7,936 nt of DNA from Pseudomonadota bacterium (GTDB taxonomy: Bacteria > Pseudomonadota > Alphaproteobacteria > Rhizobiales > Hyphomicrobiaceae). The stretch is from positions 1 to 7,936 of the forward strand of contig JAKAXS010000112.1 in the NCBI GenBank assembly GCA_021816505.1, in the 5' to 3' direction. The notes beneath the pieces are model-generated. The model did not search any database, was not told the DNA's origin, and was given only the letters and a program-made list of their open reading frames with translations. This document shows, piece by piece, positions 1-5,827 of the stretch; the first letter of the stretch is position 1, and each line of letters opens with the position of its first letter. A program made the translations under genes and the position numbers.

Positions 1-53
1 GGAATCCACGCGCCACCCGAAGGCCGGCGTGGCGTGACCGTCCGCGCTGCCAT
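1..53 (-). CDS. Possible 5' end of a divergent gene, truncated by the window edge
   Basis: An ATG on the minus strand at 53-51 opens a frame that runs to the window edge without a stop (17 codons, beginning MAARTVTPRRPSGG). The Arg/Pro-rich start is similar in style to N-termini of DUF721/DciA-like proteins. In several alphaproteobacteria such a gene lies divergent to mutY, as I recall. The Shine-Dalgarno is weak (AGG about 12 bases upstream). With so few residues the identity is a guess from context, and it may not be a gene at all. Confidence 0.3.
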   Translation of the reverse strand, partial: MAARTVTPRRPSGGAWI

Positions 54-153
54 TCCGCGATTGCCTGTTAGCTTCGACACGCTAAACCTCAGCTTCAATT
101 CCAATACACGTTGCTGGTGCTTACCATTGTGTAGGTGATTCGCGATTCGCCGC

Positions 154-159
154 GGGAGG
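154..159 (+). promoter_or_regulatory. Shine-Dalgarno deciding the mutY start
   Basis: GGGAGG, 5 bases before the TTG at 165 and in the mutY frame. It lies inside the longer reading frame that begins at GTG 135, so if it is the true ribosome site the longer start is not used. Confidence 0.6.
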
Positions 160-164
160 CTCAA

Positions 165-1271
165 TTGGGGATTGTGGCGCGACGGCAACTGCCGCTGCGA
201 CCGGCCGGGCCGGACACGGTAGCAGCGCTGCTCGACTGGTATGACCGCGAGCGGCGCGATCTGCCGTGGCGCGCGAAGAAGCGCAAGAAGTCCGACCCAT
301 ACGGCGTGTGGCTGAGCGAGATCATGCTGCAGCAGACGACCGTAAAGGCCGTAATACCTTACTATTTGCGCTTTATGGAGCGCTGGCCGACGGTGGCTGA
401 CCTCGCCGCCGCACAGCCCGACGATGTGCTCGCGGCGTGGGCCGGCCTCGGCTACTACTCACGCGCCCGCAACCTGCACAAGTGCGCGCAGACGATCGTG
501 CGCGAATTCGGCGGCCGCTTTCCCGATACCGAAGACAGCCTGCTCGCGCTGCCGGGCGTCGGGCCCTACACGGCGGCCGCGATCGCGGCCATCGCCTTCG
601 GCATGCCCGCGACACCCGTGGACGGCAACATCGAGCGCGTGGTTTCGCGCCTGTTTGCCGTGCGGCATCCTTTGCCCGCCGCCAAGAAGGAGCTGAGAAA
701 TCTCGCGGCCACGCTGACGCCGCCACGCCGCGCGGGCGACTTCGCCCAGGCGATGATGGACCTCGGTGCCACGATCTGCACGCCGAAGCGGCCATCGTGT
801 CTCATGTGCCCGCTGCAAGGCGACTGCGCGGCGCATGCGGCCGGCATCGAGGCACAGCTGCCTTTGAAGGCGGGCAAGGCACCCCGGCCGGACCGTTACG
901 GCATCGCGTTCCTGGTGCTGCGCGAAGACGGCCACGTGCTGCTGCGCCGGCGCCCCGAGGCCGGTCTGCTCGGCGGCATGCTGGAAGTGCCCTCGACGGA
1001 ATGGCTGGACGACTGGGTGCCGATGGAGCCGGCCTGCGGGGCCGCACCCGTTCGCGCGGACTGGTGGCCGGTACCCGGCACGGTCGTGCACGTGTTCACG
1101 CATTTTCGCCTGGAACTTCAGGTGCTGCGCGCCATCGTGCCGATCGATTCCACGCTGACCTTCTGGGCCGACCCCGAACGCTGCCGCTGGGTTCCGCGCC
1201 GCGATCTCGAAAACGCCGCCCTTCCATCGGTCATGCGCAAAGTCATCGCTCATGCCCTGAAGGTGCAGTGA
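165..1271 (+). CDS. mutY: A/G-specific adenine DNA glycosylase MutY
   Basis: Removes adenine mispaired with 8-oxoguanine or guanine in base-excision repair (GO system). Numbered from the TTG at 165 (368 aa): the helical glycosylase core holds the catalytic Glu52 in SEIMLQQT, the helix-hairpin-helix LPGVGPYTA, and the catalytic Asp153 in VDGNIERV. The Glu-Asp spacing of 101 residues matches E. coli MutY (E37/D138). A [4Fe-4S] loop follows with C205-x6-C212-x2-C215-x5-C221. The C-terminal third is the Nudix-like 8-oxoG-recognition domain (LLGGMLEVP, then FTHFRLEL). All catalytic and cluster residues are present and the length fits the family (E. coli 350 aa). Start choice: GGGAGG at 154-159 sits 5 bases before TTG 165. 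An in-frame GTG at 135 would add 10 residues but has no clear Shine-Dalgarno. Identity is very secure; only the start is uncertain. Confidence 0.97.
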   Translation: MGIVARRQLPLRPAGPDTVAALLDWYDRERRDLPWRAKKRKKSDPYGVWLSEIMLQQTTVKAVIPYYLRFMERWPTVADLAAAQPDDVLAAWAGLGYYSRARNLHKCAQTIVREFGGRFPDTEDSLLALPGVGPYTAAAIAAIAFGMPATPVDGNIERVVSRLFAVRHPLPAAKKELRNLAATLTPPRRAGDFAQAMMDLGATICTPKRPSCLMCPLQGDCAAHAAGIEAQLPLKAGKAPRPDRYGIAFLVLREDGHVLLRRRPEAGLLGGMLEVPSTEWLDDWVPMEPACGAAPVRADWWPVPGTVVHVFTHFRLELQVLRAIVPIDSTLTFWADPERCRWVPRRDLENAALPSVMRKVIAHALKVQ

Positions 1272-1384
1272 CCGGCCCCGGGCCCCAGCCTGCAACCCAT
1301 CCCTGACACAATGTGGATTTAGGCGATTTGCCCGATTGCCAAGCGGCCGGGCCACGGCTGAAGTGCTGCGCCCGATGGGGGCCT

Positions 1385-1390
1385 GGGGAG
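1385..1390 (+). promoter_or_regulatory. Shine-Dalgarno for the TTG start of the receptor-channel gene
   Basis: GGGGAG followed by 7 bases and TTG at 1398. This start gives a complete signal peptide, which supports it. The rest of the 126-base gap after mutY (1272-1397) is G+C-rich with short imperfect inverted repeats. I see no convincing terminator with a T-run and no recognisable -35/-10 pair there. Confidence 0.65.
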
Positions 1391-1397
1391 AATTTCG

Positions 1398-3698
1398 TTG
1401 CTGACGTCACCTGCGCCTTCGCCGGATCGGTTCGTTGTCCTCCGGCTGTTGTGGATCTTGTCGCTTGCCCTCTTCGCGGCAGCGTCCGCCACGCCGGCAC
1501 GCGCCACCGAGGCGAAGGCGGCCACCGGCACGTACGGCATCACCGTGCTGCTCTCGTCCAACGAAGACCAGTGCTACGTTTCGGGCAACAACTCGGCGAT
1601 CCGTGAGTTCGTGAAGCGCCGCGTGCGTGAGATCAACGACTCCGGCGCGCTCAACGGCCGCGAGCTGACGGTCAACTTCCGCGACGATTTCCAGAGCGCC
1701 GACACCTCCATCGACAATGTCCGCGCCGCGCTGCGAGACAAGGAAACGCTTGCCATCGTCGGCATGCCGGGCTGGCGCCGCGCCGCCGAAGTCTTCAAGG
1801 ACATCGGCAAGGAGATCGGCGACAGCCACATTCCGTTCGTGTCCGACATCTCCGTCAATTCGATCTTCAAGGATCAGAAGAACGTCTTCACCATGCGCGC
1901 TTCGCAGGAAGAAGAGCGCCTGCCTGTCATCGGCCGCATCCTCAAGGACCAGCGCTTTCAAAGGCCGGCGTTCATCGGCGTGCGAGACGAAGAAAACAGC
2001 AACGTCCTGGGTGATGGCCTGAAATCGCTGCGCGATACGCCACCGCTCGTCGCCGATCATCGCCTCATCGTCAAAGACAACAAGATCGATCCGGCGGAGC
2101 TGTCTGCCGCCATCGCCGACCTCAAGTCCAAGGACGTCGACATGGTGGTCATCGCACTCGGCGGTGAACCGAATGCGCAAACGCTGAAGGAAGCGACCAA
2201 CGCCGGCCTCGGCGTGCCGTTCTTCATTTTCGGCAACCTGGAAAACGCCCTGAAGAACGCGGGCCTGAAGGACTTCCCCGGCGATCTCTACCAGCTGGCA
2301 TGGGATGGCTTGCCCGGCCTGTACAGCGAGCGCTTGCGCCAGCAGATCCTGCGCAGCGATACGCAGAACTGGCTGTTCCCGGACCGCAAGCGCCGCATGA
2401 CGACCGGCTGGGTGACGGGCGCATGCAAGGAGAAGGAAGGCGAGCAGAACGAGAACGTCCTCGATCCCGCCAACCTGCGTGCGATCGCCCGCGGCACGCA
2501 ATATGCCGACATGATCGGCATGATCGCTAACCTGATCCAGAACGCGCCCGCGAAGGAAGGCATGTCGGCGCTGCGAAACCGCATCGTGGATGGCATCACC
2601 TCCGACTACGCTACCGGCCGCGGCATGTATCAGGGCGAGTACGACAACTGGTCGTTCCGTCCGGGCACCAGAACCGCCAGCCGAACGCCTGTCATCGTCG
2701 TCCGCCCGCGAGGCGCGCAAACCGTGCGCCTGGCGCCGGACCAGTACGTGAGGGTGAAGAGCGATGCGCTACGCCGCATCCAGACACTGTACATGGACGT
2801 CGACCTCGTTCGCCTCTACCGCGTCGACGACAAGGAAAAGAGCTTCTTCGCCGACTTCTACCTGTCGCTGACCAACGCCGATAAGTTCTCGATTTCCAAC
2901 ATCGACTTCGCCAACGCCTTCATCGATCCGGAGAACAACGGCTCGCAGCTGACGGTAACGCCGCTGCACGAAGGCGGGCCGAGCGACGCTTATCCGGAAG
3001 GCAGCAAGATCTACAAAGTCTCCGGCAAGTTCCTGTTCAGGCCGGACTTCAGCCGCTTCCCGTTCGACACGCAGCTGTTCTCCATCGACGTACAGCGCAA
3101 GAGCGGCGAACTGCCGTTCGTCATTCAGCCGCCGCCGCGCGAACTGCGCGACCAGGTCGCCGACACCGACGGGTGGAACATCGCCGACCAGTATGTGGGG
3201 TACGACGAGGACTTCATCTCCGTGCTGGACACGCGCAGCGAAAGCAAGAGCGTCGTGCCGTTCTACAAGGCGAGCTATTCCTGGATCATGAAGCGCGAGG
3301 CGACCGACTACTACCTGCAGGTGGTCATCCCGCTCGCCTTCATCCTGATCGTCGCGTACCTTTCGATCTTCATCCCGAGGGAAAACTTCGAGGCGATCGT
3401 CACCATCCAGGTCACCGCGCTGTTGGCGGCCGTCGCCTTGTATCTGTCGATCCCGAAGGTGGCCTCGGACACCGCAACGGTTTCCGACCGGATCTTCCTG
3501 GTCGACTACCTCGCCGTTGCCATCATGATTGGCCTGTCGATCCTGCGGGTCAGCCAGTACATCAGCTATCGCCCCAGGTACGGCAAGACGATCGACTGGC
3601 TGCACATCCTCGGCATTCCGATCCTGGTCGCCGTGCTGGTCTACTACATCCTCGACCAAACGCCCGTCGAGGCGACGTCCATGGCCCGCTTCCTCTGA
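1398..3698 (+). CDS. Fusion of a periplasmic binding protein type I domain to a pentameric ligand-gated ion channel subunit
   Basis: 766 aa, TTG start. A signal peptide at about 1-36 (two Arg, Leu/Ala-rich core, cleavage after PARA) directs the N-terminus to the periplasm. Residues about 45-430 look like a LivJ-type PBP-I domain: GITVLLSS strand, VREINDSGALNGRELTVNF, ETLAIVG, then VDMVVIALGG and VPFFIFGN in the second lobe. Residues about 455-633 form the beta-sandwich ligand domain of the Cys-loop/pLGIC superfamily, with FPFDTQLFSIDV (554-565) as the Pro-loop; the disulphide of animal receptors is absent, as in other prokaryotic members. Four membrane helices follow: M1 about 634-659 (Pro645), M2 about 661-685, M3 about 694-720, M4 about 732-753. 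The product should be a pentameric channel of the inner membrane gated by a periplasmic solute. The ligand is unknown; amino acids are only a guess from the LivJ resemblance. The K+ channel gene lies 66 bases downstream. The channel domain is clear; the PBP call rests on fold-like motifs read by eye. Confidence 0.9.
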   Translation: MLTSPAPSPDRFVVLRLLWILSLALFAAASATPARATEAKAATGTYGITVLLSSNEDQCYVSGNNSAIREFVKRRVREINDSGALNGRELTVNFRDDFQSADTSIDNVRAALRDKETLAIVGMPGWRRAAEVFKDIGKEIGDSHIPFVSDISVNSIFKDQKNVFTMRASQEEERLPVIGRILKDQRFQRPAFIGVRDEENSNVLGDGLKSLRDTPPLVADHRLIVKDNKIDPAELSAAIADLKSKDVDMVVIALGGEPNAQTLKEATNAGLGVPFFIFGNLENALKNAGLKDFPGDLYQLAWDGLPGLYSERLRQQILRSDTQNWLFPDRKRRMTTGWVTGACKEKEGEQNENVLDPANLRAIARGTQYADMIGMIANLIQNAPAKEGMSALRNRIVDGITSDYATGRGMYQGEYDNWSFRPGTRTASRTPVIVVRPRGAQTVRLAPDQYVRVKSDALRRIQTLYMDVDLVRLYRVDDKEKSFFADFYLSLTNADKFSISNIDFANAFIDPENNGSQLTVTPLHEGGPSDAYPEGSKIYKVSGKFLFRPDFSRFPFDTQLFSIDVQRKSGELPFVIQPPPRELRDQVADTDGWNIADQYVGYDEDFISVLDTRSESKSVVPFYKASYSWIMKREATDYYLQVVIPLAFILIVAYLSIFIPRENFEAIVTIQVTALLAAVALYLSIPKVASDTATVSDRIFLVDYLAVAIMIGLSILRVSQYISYRPRYGKTIDWLHILGIPILVAVLVYYILDQTPVEATSMARFL

Positions 3699-3764
3699 CG
3701 CCTTGCAGGCAGCTACGGATCGCCGCATAAGCTCGAACTTCAACGTCAAGATCGGGCAGCGGGC

Positions 3765-4565
3765 ATGGCGAAGGCGACTGAGGCGAACGGCACGGGTGCA
3801 AAACCTCTGCGCGCACGCATCCGCGAGCTGTACGAGGGCAGCTCGCAGCGGGCTCACCGCTTCCGCTACGGATTGTTCGCCTTCGACCTGCTGACTGTTC
3901 TGTTCGTCGTCATCACGTCATTTCTACCGCGGACCGACCTGGTCGAAAGAATTGATGTCGTCATCGGCGTCCTGATGGCGTTCGACATCGCCGCCCGCTT
4001 CTTCATTGCCGGCAATCCGATCAAGGAACTGAAGCATCCGTCAACTTGGGCGGATCTCATAGCGTTGGCCTCGTTCCTCGCGCCGATCACCGGCGAAGGC
4101 TTCGCGTTCCTGCGCATCCTGCGCACGCTACGCCTGCTGCACACGCTCCAATTCCTGCGCCGCTTGCGGGCCGACAGCTCCTTCTTCCGCCAGAACGAGG
4201 AAGTGATCATCGCGGTCACGCACCTGTTCGTCTTCATCTTCATCATGACGGGCATCGTCTACGAGACGCAGTTCCGCTCGAACCCGCAGATCCGCAACTA
4301 CGTCGACGCTCTGTACTTCACGATCACCTCGCTCACGACTACGGGCTACGGCGACGTGACGCTGCCGGGCACGTTCGGACGGATCATCTCGGTGTGCATC
4401 ATGATCGCCGGCGTGACGCTGTTCCTGCGGCTGGCGCAGGTGCTGTTCCGCCCGCACAAGGTGCGCTTCCCCTGTCCTGATTGCGGCCTGCAGCGCCACG
4501 ACACCGACGCCGTCCACTGCAAGGCCTGCGGCAAGATGCTTTGCATCCCCGACGACGGCGTTTGA
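3765..4565 (+). CDS. Six-helix voltage-gated-type K+ channel with a C-terminal zinc ribbon
   Basis: 266 aa inner-membrane channel. S1 about 34-53, S2 about 63-82 (Asp73), S3 about 94-110 (Asp97). S4 about 115-135 carries a charge every third residue: R117, R120, R123, H126, Q129, R132, R135. S5 is about 146-166, a short pore helix leads to the selectivity filter TTTGYGDV (191-198), and S6 is about 204-226. The filter marks K+ selectivity, and the S4 spacing with acidic S2/S3 partners suggests voltage sensing. The cytoplasmic tail has two CxxC pairs (C237/C240 and C252/C255), a zinc-ribbon-like knuckle of unknown role; no RCK/TrkA-N domain fits in this length. ATG at 3765 has only a weak, G-rich upstream site (GGGCAGCGGG). 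The 66-base gap from the receptor-channel gene on the same strand allows co-transcription. The K+ channel call is very secure; voltage gating is inference. Confidence 0.95.
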   Translation: MAKATEANGTGAKPLRARIRELYEGSSQRAHRFRYGLFAFDLLTVLFVVITSFLPRTDLVERIDVVIGVLMAFDIAARFFIAGNPIKELKHPSTWADLIALASFLAPITGEGFAFLRILRTLRLLHTLQFLRRLRADSSFFRQNEEVIIAVTHLFVFIFIMTGIVYETQFRSNPQIRNYVDALYFTITSLTTTGYGDVTLPGTFGRIISVCIMIAGVTLFLRLAQVLFRPHKVRFPCPDCGLQRHDTDAVHCKACGKMLCIPDDGV

Positions 4566-4578
4566 GTGCCAACGAAAA

Positions 4579-4603
4579 CGAGCCGGACCAAGGGCCCGGC
4601 TCG
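4579..4603 (-). terminator. Rho-independent terminator of the LTXXQ-family gene
   Basis: In the minus-strand transcript an 11-bp stem forms (CGAGCCGGGCC with GGUCCGGCUCG, one G-U pair, CUU loop), followed at once by UUUUCGUU. It begins 25 bases after the stop of the minus-strand gene. The same hairpin on the plus strand, after the K+ channel, has an A-C mismatch in the stem and no T-run behind it. It is therefore chiefly a minus-strand terminator, perhaps a weak one for the convergent gene. Confidence 0.78.
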
Positions 4604-4628
4604 CCGCACTCATGATCGTCAGTGCTTG

Positions 4629-5285
4629 CTACTCTTGGCTCGGTGCGTCATCGCCGCTCGAGGCCGGTGCATCGTCGCCACGGCCGGGCCCGCCATCGCG
4701 ATCTCCGCCGCGTTCGCCGTCGTGGCCACCCCAGCGCTTGCCCCAGCCGCCGTCATGCCAGCGGCCGCGATGACCGTGGCGGCCACCGCCGAGACGCGCA
4801 ACGCGCAGCTCGCGCATCACCGGCCCGACGACATCCTTTTGTTCATCGGAGAGCGAGGCGTAGAAGGGGCTGAACGAGCCGGAAAATGCCTTCATCTTGT
4901 CGGCCTGGTCACCAAGACGCTTGGCCATACGTTCGTAACGCTCCGCGATGTTGCGGCGCTGACGATCACCCGACTTCGCCTTGTCTTCATCCTTGTCGCG
5001 GGCGGCACGACGCTCCTCGCGGCGCTTCTGGCGCTCGGCACGCTTTTCCGCACGCTCCTTGTACATCGCGCGCACCTGCTCCTCGAGCGGCGCCCAGAGC
5101 TTTTCTTGCTCGGCCGTCAACTTGAGCGAGGCTTTGGCGGCCGCGATCTTGCCGTCCTGGAGGCGCTCACGCGCTTCCGGGCTCATCTTCCAGCCGCCGT
5201 CGCGAGCGGCCTGGGCGACCAGGACGGCCGCGGGTGAAATGCCGATCAGCAAGGCCAGCGCCAAGCCACGGGAGGTCATCTTCAT
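4629..5285 (-). CDS. Spy/CpxP-like (LTXXQ motif) periplasmic protein with a Gly/His/Arg-rich tail
   Basis: 218 aa from the ATG at 5285. A signal peptide is clear (MKMTSRGLALALLIG, cleavage near AQA at 24-26), so the protein acts in the periplasm. Two family motifs are visible, LTAEQ (56-60) and LSDEQ (145-149), each within amphipathic helix. Between them is a very charged Arg/Lys/Glu helix (about 75-120). The last 55 residues are low-complexity Gly, His, Arg, Trp and Asp, possibly metal-binding or disordered. Spy and CpxP are envelope-stress chaperones or regulators; here that role is inferred from the motifs only. Start choice: GGAG lies 7 bases before ATG 5285. The frame is open upstream to 5375, but those codons do not look like protein. 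The next ATG, two codons in, is further from the Shine-Dalgarno. It is convergent with the K+ channel gene and ends before a strong terminator. Confidence 0.85.
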   Translation of the reverse strand: MKMTSRGLALALLIGISPAAVLVAQAARDGGWKMSPEARERLQDGKIAAAKASLKLTAEQEKLWAPLEEQVRAMYKERAEKRAERQKRREERRAARDKDEDKAKSGDRQRRNIAERYERMAKRLGDQADKMKAFSGSFSPFYASLSDEQKDVVGPVMRELRVARLGGGRHGHRGRWHDGGWGKRWGGHDGERGGDRDGGPGRGDDAPASSGDDAPSQE

Positions 5286-5520
5286 AAGGTTGCTCCACTT
5301 CAATTCTGAAACAGGCAGCGGTGCATCCGCTTCGAAGTGGTAAACGCGGCTAGTTGCCGTTTCCGTCGCGAGCACCCGGCGCCGTCTCCAGGGCCCTGTG
5401 CCGCGCGGAACAGCTCAAACGGCAGAAAATCTTACACGCCGTTCCCTGCGGAACTGGCCGGGCCCGGCCGCCGGGGCATCTTCAGGCTCAAGACAACCCT
5501 TTGAACCCGAGGATCACGCC
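5286..5520. other. Divergent intergenic region rich in palindromes
   Basis: It separates two genes for exported proteins and must hold both promoters. Perfect palindromes are CAGGGCCCTG (5389-5398) and the 14-bp GGCCGGGCCCGGCC (5456-5469). GTTCC and GGAAC flank CTGC at 5441-5454. A Shine-Dalgarno GAGGA (5509-5513) serves the gene at 5521 with 7 bases of spacing. I could not identify -35/-10 elements with confidence. Frames open through here (for example from 5398) lack protein-like composition, and I read them as non-coding. Confidence 0.5.
5295..5340 (-). promoter_or_regulatory. Possible leader hairpin covering the Shine-Dalgarno of the LTXXQ gene
   Basis: CCACTTC at 5295-5301 is the exact reverse complement of GAAGTGG at 5334-5340. 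In the minus-strand leader this 7-bp pairing would trap the GTGG part of the ribosome site (GTGGAG), about 10 bases before the ATG. An inner 5-bp hairpin (5317-5321 with 5327-5331, loop TGCAT) could stack within the loop. An overlapping near-palindrome, CCGCTTCGAAGTGG (5327-5340), could instead be a protein-binding site. The pairing is seen; any control of translation is inference. Confidence 0.3.
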
Positions 5521-5808
5521 ATGAACCGCACAATCGCGATCTCCCTGACGGTCCTTGCCGCCAGCTTCTCCGCCCAGGCCTCCCCCGCAGCCGCCGTCAG
5601 CATGGGCGTCAAGATGGCCTGCATGACCGACTATCTCAGCCACTGCAGCCAGCACGCCATCGGCAGCCAGGCCGTACGTTCGTGCATGCGCGCCGTCGGG
5701 CCCCGCCTGTCGAAGCGCTGCGTGAGCGCGCTCATCACCGCCGGTGAAGTGAGCCAGGCCGAGGTCGATCGCCGCCGCGCGGCAATGAAGTCGGCTGCCG
5801 CCAAGTAA
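5521..5808 (+). CDS. Small secreted protein with one Cys-rich (GLG1/FGFR-type) repeat
   Basis: 95 aa. The signal peptide spans about 1-25 (MNRTIAISLTVLAASFS, Ala-rich cleavage region), so the mature part of about 70 residues is periplasmic or secreted. It has four cysteines, C34-x7-C42-x12-C55-x11-C67, in a helical setting (CMTDYLSHC, then SCMRAVGPRLSKRC). The spacing and the pattern of an acidic residue after the first Cys with a Leu before the last match the cysteine-rich repeat also found in Golgi glycoprotein 1 (PF00839-like). This is a motif-level match by eye. Two disulphides are likely; function is unknown. Start choice: GAGGA lies 7 bases before ATG 5521, and the ATG begins a proper signal peptide; a longer frame from GTG 5398 would bury it. 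The gene is divergent from the LTXXQ gene and convergent with the hydrolase gene, 19 bases away. Confidence 0.82.
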   Translation: MNRTIAISLTVLAASFSAQASPAAAVSMGVKMACMTDYLSHCSQHAIGSQAVRSCMRAVGPRLSKRCVSALITAGEVSQAEVDRRRAAMKSAAAK

Positions 5809-5818
5809 AGGGCAGCCG
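5792..5818. terminator. Hairpin at the convergent gene ends, possible weak terminator
   Basis: CGGCTGCC (5792-5799) and GGCAGCCG (5811-5818) form a perfect 8-bp stem with an 11-base loop that contains the TAA stop of the small Cys-rich gene. Neither strand has a T-run after the stem, so termination is only a suggestion. It lies just past the end of the convergent hydrolase gene. Confidence 0.35.
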
Positions 5819-5827
5819 CAGCGGGGA

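Noticed and set aside
437..1306. 289-codon frame overlapping mutY on the same strand
   Set aside because: Out of frame with the fully conserved glycosylase; an Arg/Gly-rich shadow with no features.
1272..1397. Terminator or riboswitch between mutY and the receptor-channel gene
   Set aside because: Only short G+C-rich self-complementary stretches such as GGCC-CCG-GGCC, with no T-run and no conserved aptamer pattern that I recognise.
1407..3857. Long minus-strand open frames (1407-2720 and 2769-3857) opposite the receptor-channel gene
   Set aside because: They are mirrors of a well-supported coding strand in G+C-rich DNA. Their translations are Arg/Asp/Val-rich without any domain, signal or motif, and no ribosome site was seen.
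4566..5237. Plus-strand 223-codon frame starting at a GTG right after the K+ channel stop
   Set aside because: It is antisense to the LTXXQ gene, which has a signal peptide, both family motifs and a terminator; the plus-strand frame is Ala/Leu/Arg-rich noise.
5406..5454. GGAAC and CGTT elements resembling an EcfG (general stress sigma) promoter between the divergent genes
   Set aside because: The best minus-strand pair has a 19-base spacer, whereas the known consensus needs 16-17. No plus-strand pair fits.
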